In this document: piece by piece, positions 52,718 to 63,956 of the stretch
Layout: every line of letters starts with the position of its first letter
How positions within the stretch are numbered: the stretch's first letter is position 1
Source: Mixta mediterraneensis
GTDB lineage: Bacteria; Pseudomonadota; Gammaproteobacteria; Enterobacterales; Enterobacteriaceae
DNA: 64,000 nucleotides
NCBI RefSeq assembly: GCF_014946725.1
Contig: NZ_JACFXY010000002.1
Coordinates: 124,001-188,000, forward strand
Direction of reading: 5' to 3'
Program-made: the position numbers and the translations under genes
Notes under the pieces: generated by a model
The model's database searches: none
What the model was told of the DNA's origin: nothing
Seen by the model: the letters and a program-made list of their open reading frames with translations, nothing else

Positions 52718-53674
52718 ATGTGGAAACGTTTACTTCTGACCACGCTGGTTAGCGCCGCGTTGACTGGTCCGGTGCTGGCGGCAAACATGACGGTTGGCTT
52801 CTCGCAGGTAGGTTCCGAATCCGGCTGGCGCGCAGCGGAAACCAATGTCGCGAAAAGTGAAGCACAGAAACGCGGTATCACGTTGAAAATCGCGGATGGT
52901 CAACAGAAACAAGAGAACCAAATCAAAGCGGTACGCTCTTTTATCGCTCAGGGCGTTGACGCCATTTTTATCGCACCTGTGGTACAGACCGGATGGGAAC
53001 CGGTATTAGAAGAAGCTAAAGATGCCGAAATCCCGGTATTCCTGCTGGACCGCGCCATTGTTGTTAAAGATAAATCGCTCTATATGGCGGTAGTGACGGC
53101 AGATAACGTACTGGAAGGCAAGCTGATTGGCGACTGGCTGGTGAAAACCGTTGGCAACAAGCAGTGCAACGTGGTGGAACTGCAAGGCACGGTAGGCGCC
53201 AGCGTAGCGATTGATCGTAAAAAAGGCTTTGCCGAAGCGATTAACGGCCATCAAAACATCAAAGTTATTCGCTCTCAGTCTGGCGACTTTACCCGCAGCA
53301 AAGGGAAAGAGGTGATGGAGAGCTTTATCAAAGCGGAAAATAACGGCAAAAACATTTGCATGGTTTATGCACACAACGACGACATGGCTATCGGCGCGAT
53401 TCAGGCTATCAAAGAGGCCGGTCTGAAGCCGGGGAAAGACATTCTGACCGGCTCTATTGACGGCGTGCCGGACATCTATAAAGCCATGCTGGCGGGGGAA
53501 GCCAATGCCAACGTAGAGCTAACCCCGAACATGGCTGGCCCGGCTTTTGATGCGCTGGAAAAATTCAAAAAAGATGGCACAAAACCGCCAAAAATTATCA
53601 AAACTGAATCGGAATTGTACTTACCCGCTGACGCGCAAGCGCAGTTGCAGACAAAAAAAGGCATGGGTTACTGA
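52718..53674 (+). CDS. ytfQ: Furanose-binding periplasmic protein YtfQ
   Basis: A 318-residue periplasmic sugar-binding protein with a signal peptide cut after residue 21 (GPVLA). Its fold I binding domain matches E. coli YtfQ (MTVGFSQVGSESGWRAAETN, GVDAIFIAPVVQTGWEPV, VYAHNDDMAIGAIQAIKEAGL). YtfQ feeds galactofuranose to the YtfRT-YjfF transporter. A good ribosome-binding site precedes the ATG. A terminator in the gap to ytfR probably raises the level of this protein relative to the membrane parts. Confidence 0.95.
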   Translation: MWKRLLLTTLVSAALTGPVLAANMTVGFSQVGSESGWRAAETNVAKSEAQKRGITLKIADGQQKQENQIKAVRSFIAQGVDAIFIAPVVQTGWEPVLEEAKDAEIPVFLLDRAIVVKDKSLYMAVVTADNVLEGKLIGDWLVKTVGNKQCNVVELQGTVGASVAIDRKKGFAEAINGHQNIKVIRSQSGDFTRSKGKEVMESFIKAENNGKNICMVYAHNDDMAIGAIQAIKEAGLKPGKDILTGSIDGVPDIYKAMLAGEANANVELTPNMAGPAFDALEKFKKDGTKPPKIIKTESELYLPADAQAQLQTKKGMGY

Positions 53675-53681
53675 CTCGAAG

Positions 53682-53705
53682 ACCGCCCTTCAGGGCGGTT
53701 TTTTC
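53682..53705 (+). terminator. Terminator between ytfQ and ytfR
   Basis: ACCGCCCT, loop TC, AGGGCGGT, then TTTTTT, 7 bp after ytfQ. A strong intrinsic terminator in an operon gap, as often seen after binding-protein genes. Confidence 0.9.
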
Positions 53706-53729
53706 GTGACGTGAGGCGGAGTTAGCCGG

Positions 53730-55250
53730 ATGACCACACACAATGAAGATTCGCTGTTAACCATCAGCGGTGTCAGCAAAGAATTTCCTGGCGTAAAGGC
53801 GCTGGATAATGTCTCTTTCAGCATTCGCAAAGGCGAAATTATGGCATTGCTGGGGGAAAACGGTGCGGGTAAATCCACCCTTATCAAAGTGCTGACCGGC
53901 GTTTACACCCGCGATGCTGGCACCATTACCTTAAACGGCCATGCCGTCTCGCCACATAATACCGCCGATGCGCAGGCGATGGGCATTGGTACTGTCTATC
54001 AGGAAGTGAACCTGTTACCTAGCATGTCGGTGGCCGACAATCTCTTTATTGGGCGCGAACCCCGTCGTTTCGGCATAATCGATCGCAAGCGTATGGTCCG
54101 CAATGCCGATGCACTGATGCGCAATTACGGCTTCGCGCTGGATGTAACGCGCCCGCTTGGTCATTACTCGGTGGCGATGCAGCAAATTATTGCTATTTGC
54201 CGCGCTGTCGATCTTTCCGCGCAGGTATTGATCCTTGATGAGCCCACCGCCAGCCTTGATGCCAGCGAAGTGGACCTGCTGTTTAGCCTGATGGCGCAGC
54301 TGAAAGCCAAAGGGATGAGCCTGATTTTTGTTACGCACTTTCTCGATCAGGTTTATCGCATCACCGATCGTATCACCGTGTTACGTAACGGGCAGTTTAT
54401 CGCAACGCGTGAAACCGCGTCGCTGCCACAGATTGAACTGATTAAGTTGATGTTAGGTCGGGAATTACTGGAAACCGCCTTGCAGCGTCAGGGCAGTACC
54501 TTGCGCAGCGATCAGCCCGTGGTTTCTTTCGAAGATTATGGCAAAAAAGGCACTATTGAGCCGTTCAACTTGCACGTGCGGCCCGGTGAAGTGGTTGGCC
54601 TGGCGGGCTTGTTAGGTTCAGGTCGTACAGAAACCGCTGAAGTTTTGTTTGGTATCCGCCGGGCCGATCGCGGTAAGGCCACGCTGAAAGGCAAAGTGCA
54701 ACATATTCGCACGCCCGCCAAAGCCTCGCGACTGGGCATGGGTTTTTGCCCGGAGGATCGTAAAACAGACGGCATCATCGGCGCGGCTTCGGTCCGTGAA
54801 AATATTATCCTGGCCTTACAGGCGCAGCGCGGCTGGTTGAGACCGATCAAAAAGCGTGAGCAGCAGGCGATTGCCGAGCGCTTTATTAAAAGCCTGAGCA
54901 TCCGTACGCCACATGCCGATCAGCCGGTTGAACTGTTATCCGGTGGCAACCAGCAAAAGGTATTGCTGTCGCGCTGGCTGGTGACCAGGCCGCAGTTTTT
55001 GATCCTCGACGAACCCACGCGCGGCATTGACGTGGGCGCTCATGCTGAAATCATTCGCTTAATCGAATCGTTGTGCGCGGATGGGCTTGCGCTGCTGGTT
55101 ATCTCCTCTGAACTCGAAGAGCTGGTGAGTTATGCCGACCGCGTATTAATCATGCGCGACCTGAAGCAGGTGGCAGAAATCCCGCTGGAGCAGCTTTCGG
55201 TGGCATCAATTGTTAACGCCATTGCTAACGGAGGAGCACAACATGCTTGA
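53730..55250 (+). CDS. ytfR: Furanose ABC transporter ATPase YtfR
   Basis: A 506-residue protein with two fused ABC domains, the sugar-ABC (RbsA/MglA) type. Domain 1 has Walker [17 protein letters not shown] (about 36-51) and Walker B VLILDEPTASLD. Domain 2 has a degenerate A loop LAGLLGSGRTETAEVL, the signature [16 protein letters not shown] (about 402) and [11 protein letters not shown]. The ATG follows 24 bp after the terminator. It ends 8 bp inside ytfT. Confidence 0.96.
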   Translation: MTTHNEDSLLTISGVSKEFPGVKALDNVSFSIRKGEIMALLGENGAGKSTLIKVLTGVYTRDAGTITLNGHAVSPHNTADAQAMGIGTVYQEVNLLPSMSVADNLFIGREPRRFGIIDRKRMVRNADALMRNYGFALDVTRPLGHYSVAMQQIIAICRAVDLSAQVLILDEPTASLDASEVDLLFSLMAQLKAKGMSLIFVTHFLDQVYRITDRITVLRNGQFIATRETASLPQIELIKLMLGRELLETALQRQGSTLRSDQPVVSFEDYGKKGTIEPFNLHVRPGEVVGLAGLLGSGRTETAEVLFGIRRADRGKATLKGKVQHIRTPAKASRLGMGFCPEDRKTDGIIGAASVRENIILALQAQRGWLRPIKKREQQAIAERFIKSLSIRTPHADQPVELLSGGNQQKVLLSRWLVTRPQFLILDEPTRGIDVGAHAEIIRLIESLCADGLALLVISSELEELVSYADRVLIMRDLKQVAEIPLEQLSVASIVNAIANGGAQHA

Positions 55251-56259
55251 ATCCCATATGACACCTGAAAAATCGAACCGGCGTAAGCTGAAGCTACCGC
55301 CGGGTATGCCACAAATTGCTGCGCTCATTCTGGTCCTGCTGGTGGATAGTCTGGTCGCGAATAACTTTTTTGCCGTGCACCTGCAGGATGGCCGTCTGTT
55401 TGGTAGCCCGATTGATATTCTTAATCGCGCCGCGCCGGTGGCGTTGCTGGCGACCGGTATGACACTGGTGATTGCCACTGGCGGTATTGATTTATCCGTT
55501 GGCGCGGTCATGGCGATTGCCGGGGCTACAGCCGCGACCTTAACGGTCGCCGGTCACAGTTTGCTGTTTATTATCCTCGCCACGCTGGGCACCGGTTTGT
55601 TATGTGGATTATGGAATGGCGTGCTGGTGGCGCTCTTGCGTATTCAACCCTTTGTTGCCACCCTGATTTTGATGGTTGCCGGGCGCGGTATTGCGCAGTT
55701 AATTACCCAGGGCCAGATTGTCACTTTCAATAGCGACAGCTTAGGCTGGTTTGGTAATGGTTCGTTGTGGATGTTGCCAGTGCCGGTATGGATTACCGTG
55801 GTTGTGGCGCTGCTGGTATGGCTGCTGACACGCAAAACTGCGCTCGGCCTGTTTATCGAAGCGGTAGGAATTAACCTGCGTGCCGCACGAAACGCGGGCG
55901 TGACGGGCTGGCTGGTGGTGATGACTACCTATATGGTCAGCGGCATTTGTGCTGCGGTTGCCGGTTTAATTGTCGCGGCCGATATTCGTGGTGCCGATGC
56001 CAATAATGCCGGTTTGTGGCTGGAGCTGGACGCAATTCTGGCGGTGGTTATTGGCGGCGCTTCGTTGATGGGCGGACGGTTCAATTTAGTGCTGTCGCTG
56101 ATTGGCGCGTTGATCATTCAGTCAATGAATACCGGTATTTTGCTCTCCGGCTTTCAACCTGAACTGAATCAGGTCGTGAAAGCCGTGGTGGTGATGTGCG
56201 TGCTGTTACTGCAATCGCCGCGCTTTATTGCAATGTTTAAGCGGAGGCGTCCATCATGA
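55243..56259 (+). CDS. ytfT: Furanose ABC transporter permease YtfT
   Basis: A 338-residue permease with about 8-9 hydrophobic segments and the family motif TLVIATGGIDLSVGAVMAIAGA. GADANNAGLWLELDAILAVVIGGASLMGG is the second signature. I chose the ATG at 55243 (MLESHMTPEKS) with GGAGGA upstream, over an earlier alternative start at 55210. It is translationally coupled to ytfR upstream and yjfF downstream (4-bp overlap). Confidence 0.95.
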   Translation: MLESHMTPEKSNRRKLKLPPGMPQIAALILVLLVDSLVANNFFAVHLQDGRLFGSPIDILNRAAPVALLATGMTLVIATGGIDLSVGAVMAIAGATAATLTVAGHSLLFIILATLGTGLLCGLWNGVLVALLRIQPFVATLILMVAGRGIAQLITQGQIVTFNSDSLGWFGNGSLWMLPVPVWITVVVALLVWLLTRKTALGLFIEAVGINLRAARNAGVTGWLVVMTTYMVSGICAAVAGLIVAADIRGADANNAGLWLELDAILAVVIGGASLMGGRFNLVLSLIGALIIQSMNTGILLSGFQPELNQVVKAVVVMCVLLLQSPRFIAMFKRRRPS

Positions 56260-57242
56260 TTAAACGTCATCTTCCTTTGATGATCACTTTGCTGGTGTTT
56301 ATCGCTGGCTACCTGTTCTGCCTGAGCCAGTTTCCCGGCTTCGCTTCAACGCGAGTGATTTGCAATATCCTGACCGACAACGCTTTCCTCGGCATTATTG
56401 CTGTCGGCATGACGTTTGTGATTTTGTCTGGTGGCATCGATTTATCCGTTGGCGCGGTGATCGCGTTTACCGGCGTGTTTCTGGCGCGCGTGATTGGCGA
56501 TCTCCATGTGAATCCTCTGCTGGCGTTCGCGCTGATCCTGGCGCTGGGTGCGCTGTTCGGCGCGATGATGGGCTGGCTGATTGATGTGCTGAAAATCCCG
56601 GCATTTATCATCACCCTGGCGGGTATGTTTTTTCTGCGCGGTTGTAGTTATCTGGTATCGGAAAATTCTATTCCTATTGATCATCCGTTTTACAGCATGC
56701 TTTCCAGTCTCGCCTGGAAGGTGCCAGGCGGGGGGCGGCTGAGTTTGCTGGCCGTCATTATGCTGGTTGTGGTTGTCGGTGGGATTATTCTCGCGCACCG
56801 GACACGTTTTGGTAATCAGGTTTATGCCATTGGCGGCAGCCTGACCTCGGCTCAGTTAATGGGGATTTCGACCCGTGCGACCACCATCAAAATCTATATG
56901 CTCTCCACTATGTTAGCGACGCTGGCAGGGATAGTCTTTTCAATTTATACCTCGGCGGGTTACGCGCTGGCGGGTCTGGGCGTGGAGCTGGACGCCATTG
57001 CGTCGGTTGTCATTGGCGGAACGTTGCTGTCCCGCGGCGTTGGCACCGTATTAGGCACACTGTTTGGCGTATTGATTCAGGGATTAATTCAAACCTGGAT
57101 CAACTTTGACGGCACACTGAGTTCGTGGTGGACCAAAATCGCCATCGGCATTCTGCTGTTTGCTTTTATTGCTCTGCAACGCTTATTAACGGTGATGTGG
57201 GATCGTCAGCAGAACGCGCCGGTTAAGCGCTTAAGTTCGTAA
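56256..57242 (+). CDS. yjfF: Furanose ABC transporter permease YjfF
   Basis: A 328-residue permease, the partner of YtfT. It shows FVILSGGIDLSVGAVIAFTGVF and GLGVELDAIASVVIGGTLLSRGVGTVLG. It has about eight hydrophobic segments and ends in a short basic tail. Overlap with ytfT is 4 bp. It ends the ytfQRT-yjfF operon. Confidence 0.95.
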   Translation: MIKRHLPLMITLLVFIAGYLFCLSQFPGFASTRVICNILTDNAFLGIIAVGMTFVILSGGIDLSVGAVIAFTGVFLARVIGDLHVNPLLAFALILALGALFGAMMGWLIDVLKIPAFIITLAGMFFLRGCSYLVSENSIPIDHPFYSMLSSLAWKVPGGGRLSLLAVIMLVVVVGGIILAHRTRFGNQVYAIGGSLTSAQLMGISTRATTIKIYMLSTMLATLAGIVFSIYTSAGYALAGLGVELDAIASVVIGGTLLSRGVGTVLGTLFGVLIQGLIQTWINFDGTLSSWWTKIAIGILLFAFIALQRLLTVMWDRQQNAPVKRLSS

Positions 57243-57695
57243 ATCTCTGGCGGCTCGTTAGCGCCGCGTTTTTCATTCAGTCTTATCAGGCTATTGCCGG
57301 ATCAACGAAATCATGCCTCCTTTGCTCCCCAGCCTGCTTTCAGCAGGCTGGGCTTCATATTGCCCGGCAGCGGTACGTGAAGCCCGCAAAATGGCAAAGC
57401 AGGTAAGGTTGCAGATAAGAAACACTGAGTAAACCGAAGGGATGGCATCTGAGGGCGTGTTAAAAACTTGCCTGACGGCTGTTAACAAGCGGGGGAGCCT
57501 AAACGCTCCCCCTGGCGACCCGGCAGAAGGTTGCTCTCTGCCTCTCTTTTTACTGTATCTTTTTACTGAAAAACAGTGCGCTGGCCGGAAAGATGCCTGT
57601 CAGGATTCACCGCGTTTTTACGAAACTGCCCATCATTTATGACGGGACAGCACCGTTTTTAAACCTGACGAATCCGTGCATCATTACACAATAAG
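57243..57695. other. Convergent intergenic region yjfF/araA with two hairpins
   Basis: This 453-bp gap separates the ends of two convergent operons. CCCAGCCTGC (57328-57337) pairs with GCAGGCTGGG (57343-57352), and GGGGGAGC (57491-57498) pairs with GCTCCCCC (57505-57512). Either could end transcription. No araD is present after araA, and no open frame with a plausible start is recognised. Confidence 0.6.
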
Positions 57696-59198
57696 TCAAC
57701 GTGTTATCCGGTAATAAGCTTCATTCCAGCGCAGCGCATCTTTAAAGGCGGGTAGCTGCGTATGTTCATCAATGACTAACACCTCAGTGTCGTTCATTTC
57801 GCCGTACAGATACATATCATCAAGGCTCAACGCCTGACTGAACACGGTATGATGCGCGCCACCAGCCAGAATCCAGGCTTCTGATGCGGTCGCCAGCGAA
57901 GGCTGGGCACGCCACAGCGCACGTGCCACCGGTAATTTCGGCAAGGGCTGCGGCTGTTCAATGGCATCCACCACGTTCACCAGCAAACGGAAGCGATCGC
58001 CCATATCAATCACGCTGGCGTTAATCGCACGGCCTGCGGGCGTTGAGAAAATCATCCGCGCCGGATCGGCTTTATCGCCGATACCGAGGAACTGCACGTC
58101 AATCAGCGGTTTTTCTTCAATGGCGATGGAAGGACAGACTTCCAGCATATGGGAACCCAGCACCAAATCGTTGCCCGGCGAGAAATGATAGGTGTAATCC
58201 TCCATAAAGGAAGTGCCGCCTGGGCGATCGCCCGCTAACACTTTGAAAATACGCAGCAGCGCGGCGGTTTTCCAGTCGCCTTCGCCAGCAAACCCATAAC
58301 CTTGCCCCATCAAACGCTGAACGGCCAGGCCCGGCAGTTGTTTCATGCCGTGCAGTGTCTGGAAGTTGGTTGAAAAGGCGTGGCAATCTTCGGCTTCAAG
58401 GAAGCGTTTCAGGCCCAGCTCGATCCGTGCGGCATCCAGCACGTTTTGCCGTTTTTCGCCGCCTACTGCCGCCACGTCAGTAAAGCGATACTGACTTTCA
58501 TACTCATCAATCAGTGCATTAACGTCGCCATCGCTGACGCTGTTGATCACCTCAACCAAATCGCCCACGCCCCAGCCGTTAACTGAATAACCAAACTGGA
58601 TTTGTGCCGCGACTTTATCCCCTTCGGTAACCGCAACTTCACGCATATTGTCACCAAAACGCGCAACTTTAAGTTGCTGGCTGGCCTGTTTCGCGATTGC
58701 GGCGCGCATCCAGTTGCCGATGCGCTGCTGGCTCTGTTGATCCTGCCAGTGACCGGTTACTACGCTATGTTGCAGCCCCATGCGTGCACCAATAAAACCG
58801 AATTCGCGGCCGCCGTGCGCGGTCTGATTCAGGTTCATAAAATCCATGTCCATACTGTTCCACGGGATCTCAGCGTTGAACTGCGTATGGAACTGCAACA
58901 GCGGTTTGTTTAGCACGCTCAGACCACCGATCCACATCCTGGCGGGAGAAAAAGTGTGCAACCAGGTAATGATGCCGACACATTTGGGGTCGTGATTCGC
59001 GTCGCGACACAGCGCCAGCGCTTCATCTGGTGATTTCACCAGCGGCCTGAGCTCCAGACGCAGGGGTAACGCTGCATGCTGATTCAGGCCCTCGACCACT
59101 TGCTGTGCATGCTGTTCTACCTGACGTAACGTTTCCGCTCCGTAAAGGTGTTGTGTACCAATCACAAACCACACGCTGTGTGTGTTGAACTGTTCCAT
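57696..59198 (-). CDS. araA: L-arabinose isomerase
   Basis: A 500-residue enzyme, the exact E. coli length, that converts L-arabinose to L-ribulose with Mn2+. Family segments include [15 protein letters not shown] near 80, [40 protein letters not shown] (metal-site glutamate, about 306), [11 protein letters not shown] (about 333) and [12 protein letters not shown] (histidine, about 350). It starts 12 bp after araB. It ends the araBA unit; araD is not found downstream. Confidence 0.97.
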   Translation of the reverse strand: MEQFNTHSVWFVIGTQHLYGAETLRQVEQHAQQVVEGLNQHAALPLRLELRPLVKSPDEALALCRDANHDPKCVGIITWLHTFSPARMWIGGLSVLNKPLLQFHTQFNAEIPWNSMDMDFMNLNQTAHGGREFGFIGARMGLQHSVVTGHWQDQQSQQRIGNWMRAAIAKQASQQLKVARFGDNMREVAVTEGDKVAAQIQFGYSVNGWGVGDLVEVINSVSDGDVNALIDEYESQYRFTDVAAVGGEKRQNVLDAARIELGLKRFLEAEDCHAFSTNFQTLHGMKQLPGLAVQRLMGQGYGFAGEGDWKTAALLRIFKVLAGDRPGGTSFMEDYTYHFSPGNDLVLGSHMLEVCPSIAIEEKPLIDVQFLGIGDKADPARMIFSTPAGRAINASVIDMGDRFRLLVNVVDAIEQPQPLPKLPVARALWRAQPSLATASEAWILAGGAHHTVFSQALSLDDMYLYGEMNDTEVLVIDEHTQLPAFKDALRWNEAYYRITR

Positions 59199-59210
59199 AA
59201 AATGTCTCCA

Positions 59211-60890
59211 TTATTGAGCGGAAGCGGGACGTGGGGCGTAATGCGGTTCTGCCGTCACGCACCATTGTTGATAGCGTTGATAGAGTTGCTGATAGCGTGC
59301 GACACGCACCGGGTCGGGTTGCAAAGTGACGGCAATCGGGCTGGCCATCACGCGTTGAGCCTCGGGAACGCTGGCATAAACACCGGCGGCGACGGCGGCA
59401 AAAATCGCTGCGCCCAGCGCACAGCATTCGTCAGAGGCGACGATGTCTAACGGGCGATTCATCACATCGCAGCAGGCTTGCATGATAGCGGGGGACTTAC
59501 GCGCAATGCCGCCAAGCGTCAGGATGTTTTCCACCGGGATCTGCTGCTGCTCGAAACACTCCATAATGGCGCGCGCACCAAAAGCGGTGGCGGCGATCAG
59601 CCCACCGAACAGCGCGGGCGCGTCGGTGCCAAGATTAAGATCGGCGATCACCCCTTTCAGTCGCTGATTCGCGTTAGGCGTGCGGCGGCCGTTGAACCAG
59701 TCCAGCACCACGGGCAGGTGATCCAGGTGCGGATCGGTGGCCCAGGCGTCGGTCAGATTTTTAATCAGCCCTTTTTGCAAGTCTGCCAGCTGTGGTTTCA
59801 GTTCAGGATGCTGTTCTGCTGCCAGCTTTAACGGCCAGCCAAGCAGGCGACTAAACCAGGCGTAAATATCGCCGAAGGCAGATTGCCCGGCTTCACAGCC
59901 AATCGCGCCCGGCATCACGCTGCCGTCAACCTGACCACAAATGCCTTTGATTGCGCGATCGCCTACCTTTTCGCTGTCTGCGATCAGGATGTCACAGGTG
60001 GATGTACCGATGACTTTCACTAAGGTATAGGGTTTGGCACCGCCGCCGACTGCGCCCATATGGCAATCAAACGCGCCGCCAGAAATCGTCACCCGTTGCG
60101 TTAAACCCAGGCGCTGTGCCCACGCCGCACTGAGCGTGCCAACCGGAATATCCGCCGTCCAGGTCTGTTTAAATAGGGGCGAATCAAGCTGCTGCGTCAG
60201 CAACGGGTCAAGTGCATTAAGGAAATCTGTGTCTGGTAAGCCACTCCAGTCGCTATGCCATAACGCTTTATGACCGGCGGCACAGCGACCCCGGCGCAGT
60301 TGCGCCGGGGCGGTGGTCGCGCTGAGCAGCGCAGGCACCCAGTCGCACAATTCGACCCAGGAAACAGCCGCGTCGCGTACTGCCGCATCTTCACGGGATA
60401 TATGAAGGATCTTGGCCCAAAACCATTCAGAGGAGTAAATTCCGCCAATATAACGGCTGTAATCCGGGAAGCGTCCGCTGCGACAAAGTTGGTTGATCTC
60501 TTCGGCTTCTTCTATGGCCGTGTGATCTTTCCACAGCACAAACATCGCGTTGGGGTTATCGGCAAATTCAGGGCGCAGCGCTAAAACGTTGCCGTCACGA
60601 TCGACAGGGGCAGGGGTTGAGCCGGTGGTATCCACACCAATCCCGACGACGGCGGCGCGTTGTTCTTCACTCAGCGCATTTAGCACGCCAAGCATCGCTT
60701 GTTCCATAGCGTCAATATAATCCTGCGGATGGTGACGAAAGCGGTTGGCATGCGGATCGCTGTAAAGACCTTGCTGCCAGCGCGAATAGCTCACTACCGC
60801 GCTTTCAAGCTCTTTGCCACTCTGACAATCCACCGCCAGCGCACGTACCGAATCACTGCCAAAATCCAGTCCGAGGGTGATGGCGCGCAT
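59211..60890 (-). CDS. araB: L-ribulokinase
   Basis: A 559-residue FGGY-family kinase that makes L-ribulose-5-phosphate. The N-terminus [19 protein letters not shown] is the phosphate-1 segment; [51 protein letters not shown] and the C-terminal [14 protein letters not shown] are typical of AraB. It is first of araB-araA, divergent from araFGH across 366 bp. Confidence 0.97.
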   Translation of the reverse strand: MRAITLGLDFGSDSVRALAVDCQSGKELESAVVSYSRWQQGLYSDPHANRFRHHPQDYIDAMEQAMLGVLNALSEEQRAAVVGIGVDTTGSTPAPVDRDGNVLALRPEFADNPNAMFVLWKDHTAIEEAEEINQLCRSGRFPDYSRYIGGIYSSEWFWAKILHISREDAAVRDAAVSWVELCDWVPALLSATTAPAQLRRGRCAAGHKALWHSDWSGLPDTDFLNALDPLLTQQLDSPLFKQTWTADIPVGTLSAAWAQRLGLTQRVTISGGAFDCHMGAVGGGAKPYTLVKVIGTSTCDILIADSEKVGDRAIKGICGQVDGSVMPGAIGCEAGQSAFGDIYAWFSRLLGWPLKLAAEQHPELKPQLADLQKGLIKNLTDAWATDPHLDHLPVVLDWFNGRRTPNANQRLKGVIADLNLGTDAPALFGGLIAATAFGARAIMECFEQQQIPVENILTLGGIARKSPAIMQACCDVMNRPLDIVASDECCALGAAIFAAVAAGVYASVPEAQRVMASPIAVTLQPDPVRVARYQQLYQRYQQWCVTAEPHYAPRPASAQ

Positions 60891-61256
60891 CGGGTATCTC
60901 CTGTTGTGTGTGAGTGCTCCTATCCTGGAATTGGCGTGCGTGAAGGGTTAGTCATCGCTGGCTGAGAATATGCACTTTTATGCCGTCAGCAGTGATTTTG
61001 TGATCCATTGCAAAAGTTACAACTCGGTTAAATTTGCTAAATATATGGACCAATTTGTCGTGATTGTGAGTTGTGATACCGCTCTACATTTTTCTTCTTC
61101 ATTCCAGCTAAAACTAGCGCAGCGTTTGAACAGGCATGGCTTATCGTGCTTTCTAACGTACTGATTTACATCTGACCCTAAAAAAGAAATTTGATTGGTA
61201 ACGTTTACACCGATTCGTTATTAACAGCGATAAAACAACTAGCGCCGGAGAGCATC
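60891..61256. promoter_or_regulatory. Divergent control region araB/araF
   Basis: This 366-bp region should hold the araBA and araFGH promoters and AraC and CRP sites. TGATTTTGTGATCCATT at about 60992-61008 matches 10 of 17 positions of the E. coli araI1 half-site and includes a TGTGA, but the match is weak. ATATATGGACC near 61039 is also TATGGA-like. The araF ribosome-binding site is CCGGAGAGC. I could not place operators with confidence. An open frame at 60970-61164 has no support. Confidence 0.5.
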
Positions 61257-62240
61257 ATGCATAAATTCACTAAAGCGTTCGCAGCCATTGGGCTGGCAGC
61301 GGTTATGTCACAATCCGCTATCGCCGAGACCATGAAGCTCGGCTTTTTAGTCAAGCAGCCGGAAGAACCCTGGTTTCAGACCGAGTGGAAGTTCGCCGAT
61401 AAAGCGGGCAAGGATCTGGGCTTTGAAGTGATCAAAATTGCCGTCCCCGATGGTGAAAAAACCCTTAACGCTATCGACAGCCTGGCGGCCAACGGCGCGA
61501 AAGGTTTCGTTATCTGTACGCCCGATCCCAAACTTGGCTCTGCCATTGTGGCGAAGGCGCGCGGTTACGACTTAAAGGTCATTGCTGTCGATGATCAGTT
61601 CGTTACCGCTAAAGGTAAGCCGATGGAAACCGTGCCATTAGTGATGATGGCCGCCACGAAAATCGGCGAGCGTCAGGGCCAGGAGTTGTATAAGGAGATG
61701 CAAAAACGTGGCTGGGACGTGAAAACCACGGGCGTTATGGCGATTACCGCGAATGAGCTGGATACGGCGCGTCGTCGCACCAGTGGTTCCATGGCAGCGC
61801 TCAAAGCGGCGGGCTTCCCGGCAGGTCAAATCTATCAGGTGCCGACTAAATCCAACGACATCCCAGGCGCGTTTGATGCGGGTAATTCGCTGCTGGTACA
61901 GCATCCCGAGGTGAAGCACTGGCTGGTTATCGGCATGAACGACAACACCGTGTTGGGTGGCGTGCGTGCGACTGAAGGTCAGAACTTTAAAGCCGCTGAT
62001 GTGATTGGCATTGGTATTAATGGCGTGGATGCGATCAGCGAATTGTCGAAAGACAAAGCCACCGGGTTCTACGGCTCGCTGCTGCCAAGCCCAGATGTGC
62101 ACGGTTATAAGAGCAGCCAGATGCTCTACAACTGGGTAAGCAAAGGGGAAGAACCGCCAAAATTCACCGAAGTCACTGACGTCGTGCTGATCACCCGCGA
62201 TAACTTCAAAACTGAGCTGGCGAAGAAAGGGTTGATGTAA
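61257..62240 (+). CDS. araF: L-arabinose-binding periplasmic protein
   Basis: A 327-residue protein with a signal peptide (about 1-22, ending SAIAET). It closely resembles E. coli AraF: ETMKLGFLVKQPEEPWFQTEWKFADKAGKDLGFEVIKIA shortened here, VICTPDPKLGSAIVAKA, and GMNDNTVLGGVRATEGQNF. It delivers L-arabinose to AraGH. I chose the ATG at 61257 (MHKFTKAF) with GGAGAG upstream; an earlier in-frame start at 61191 gives no signal peptide. Confidence 0.96.
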   Translation: MHKFTKAFAAIGLAAVMSQSAIAETMKLGFLVKQPEEPWFQTEWKFADKAGKDLGFEVIKIAVPDGEKTLNAIDSLAANGAKGFVICTPDPKLGSAIVAKARGYDLKVIAVDDQFVTAKGKPMETVPLVMMAATKIGERQGQELYKEMQKRGWDVKTTGVMAITANELDTARRRTSGSMAALKAAGFPAGQIYQVPTKSNDIPGAFDAGNSLLVQHPEVKHWLVIGMNDNTVLGGVRATEGQNFKAADVIGIGINGVDAISELSKDKATGFYGSLLPSPDVHGYKSSQMLYNWVSKGEEPPKFTEVTDVVLITRDNFKTELAKKGLM

Positions 62241-62422
62241 ACCCGCAGAGCGTGCCGATGTTCATTGCGACAACGGCATTTTAATGACGTATAGCCAAAA
62301 TAGTTCGGACCGCATGAAAGTGGCGAACGCGTGATCGCAGCAACGTCCTTCAGTCAGTTACTGAAGTCAACGCACGCAGCCTCTCTATCGGCGGGCCGAA
62401 ACAGGAAGGATAAGGAGCTTCC

Positions 62423-63943
62423 ATGAACACTGATAAAGCCTTTCTGTCGTTTCATGGCATCAGTAAAACGTTTCCCGGCGTAAAAGCGTTGCAGGACATC
62501 TCGTTTGACTGTCACAGCGGCCAGGTGCATGCGTTGATGGGGGAAAATGGCGCCGGCAAATCGACGCTGTTAAAGATCCTCAGCGGCAGCTACCAGCCGA
62601 GCGGCGGAGGAATTCGTATCAACGGCCAACCGGTCAACTTCCAGCACACCACGGATGCGCTTGATGCAGGCGTGGCAATTATCTATCAGGAACTGCATCT
62701 GATCCCTGAAATGAGCGTGGCGGAGAACATCTTTCTCGGTCAGATTCCGCACAAGCGCGGCCTGGTGAATCGCAAACTGCTGCGGCACGAAGCCAGTTTG
62801 CAGCTTAAAAAGCTCGGTATAGATATTGATCCTGATATGCCGCTGAAATATCTGTCGCTTGGGCAATGGCAAATGGTGGAAATTGCCAAGGCGCTGACAC
62901 GCGATGCCCATATTATCGCCTTTGATGAGCCAACGAGTTCGCTGTCGGCACGTGAAATCGACAATCTGTTTCGCGTCATCCGTCAGCTGCGTGCGGAAGG
63001 CCGCGTGGTGCTGTATGTGTCACACCGGATGGAAGAAATTTTCGCCCTGAGCGATGCCATCACGGTATTCAAAGATGGCCGTTACGTCCGCACCTTTACC
63101 GATATGGCAACCACTGAGCATGACGACCTGGTGCAGGCGATGGTGGGGCGCAATCTGGGGGATATTTACGGCTATACACCGCGTGCCAAAGGTGCGGTGC
63201 GCCTGACGCTGGACAACGTTGAAGCGAAGGGGGTGCGCACCCCGATCTCCCTGAATGTGCATGCGGGTGAGATCGTTGGCTTGTTTGGCTTAGTGGGCGC
63301 AGGGCGCAGCGAGCTACTTAAAGGGCTGTTTGGCGCGACACGACTGCGTGCTGGTCAGGTTTTGCTGGATGGCAAACCGTTAACGCTACGGGAACCGATT
63401 GATGCCATTCGCGCAGGCATCATGCTGTGCCCGGAAGATCGTAAAGCGGAGGGCATTATTCCGGTGCACTCGGTGCGTGACAATATCAATATTAGCGCGC
63501 GACGCCATAACCTGACGGCGGGATGCCTGATCAAAAATGGCTGGGAAGCGAAAAATGCTGACAGCCATATTCGTTCCCTGAATATCAAAACCCCCGGCGC
63601 CGAACAGCTAATCATGAACCTTTCCGGCGGTAATCAGCAAAAGGCCATTTTAGGCCGCTGGTTATCGGAAGAGATGAAAGTGATCCTGCTCGACGAGCCG
63701 ACGCGTGGCATCGATATAGGGGCTAAGCACGAAATCTATAACCTGATTTATCAGCTGGCAAACAGAGGCATTGCCGTGCTGTTTGCTTCCAGTGATTTAC
63801 CGGAAGTGATGGGCCTTGCCGATCGTATCGTGGTGATGCGAGAAGGGGCGATTGCCGGTGAATTACTGCATGACGACGCCACGGAGCAGCAAACGCTGAG
63901 CCTGGCGATGCCAAAAACTACTCAAGCGGCCGCCGTGGCCTGA
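62423..63943 (+). CDS. araG: L-arabinose ABC transporter ATPase AraG
   Basis: A 506-residue double ABC protein. Domain 1 has Walker [17 protein letters not shown] (about 39-54), signature [16 protein letters not shown] and Walker [13 protein letters not shown]. Domain 2 has [16 protein letters not shown] and [29 protein letters not shown]. It energises arabinose uptake with AraH. A 182-bp gap with no clear terminator separates it from araF. Confidence 0.96.
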   Translation: MNTDKAFLSFHGISKTFPGVKALQDISFDCHSGQVHALMGENGAGKSTLLKILSGSYQPSGGGIRINGQPVNFQHTTDALDAGVAIIYQELHLIPEMSVAENIFLGQIPHKRGLVNRKLLRHEASLQLKKLGIDIDPDMPLKYLSLGQWQMVEIAKALTRDAHIIAFDEPTSSLSAREIDNLFRVIRQLRAEGRVVLYVSHRMEEIFALSDAITVFKDGRYVRTFTDMATTEHDDLVQAMVGRNLGDIYGYTPRAKGAVRLTLDNVEAKGVRTPISLNVHAGEIVGLFGLVGAGRSELLKGLFGATRLRAGQVLLDGKPLTLREPIDAIRAGIMLCPEDRKAEGIIPVHSVRDNINISARRHNLTAGCLIKNGWEAKNADSHIRSLNIKTPGAEQLIMNLSGGNQQKAILGRWLSEEMKVILLDEPTRGIDIGAKHEIYNLIYQLANRGIAVLFASSDLPEVMGLADRIVVMREGAIAGELLHDDATEQQTLSLAMPKTTQAAAVA

Positions 63944-63956
63944 CAGGAGATCAATC

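Noticed and set aside
60970..61164. 64-codon frame in the araB/araF intergenic region
   Set aside because: No homology, and it lies over the expected divergent promoters and AraC sites.
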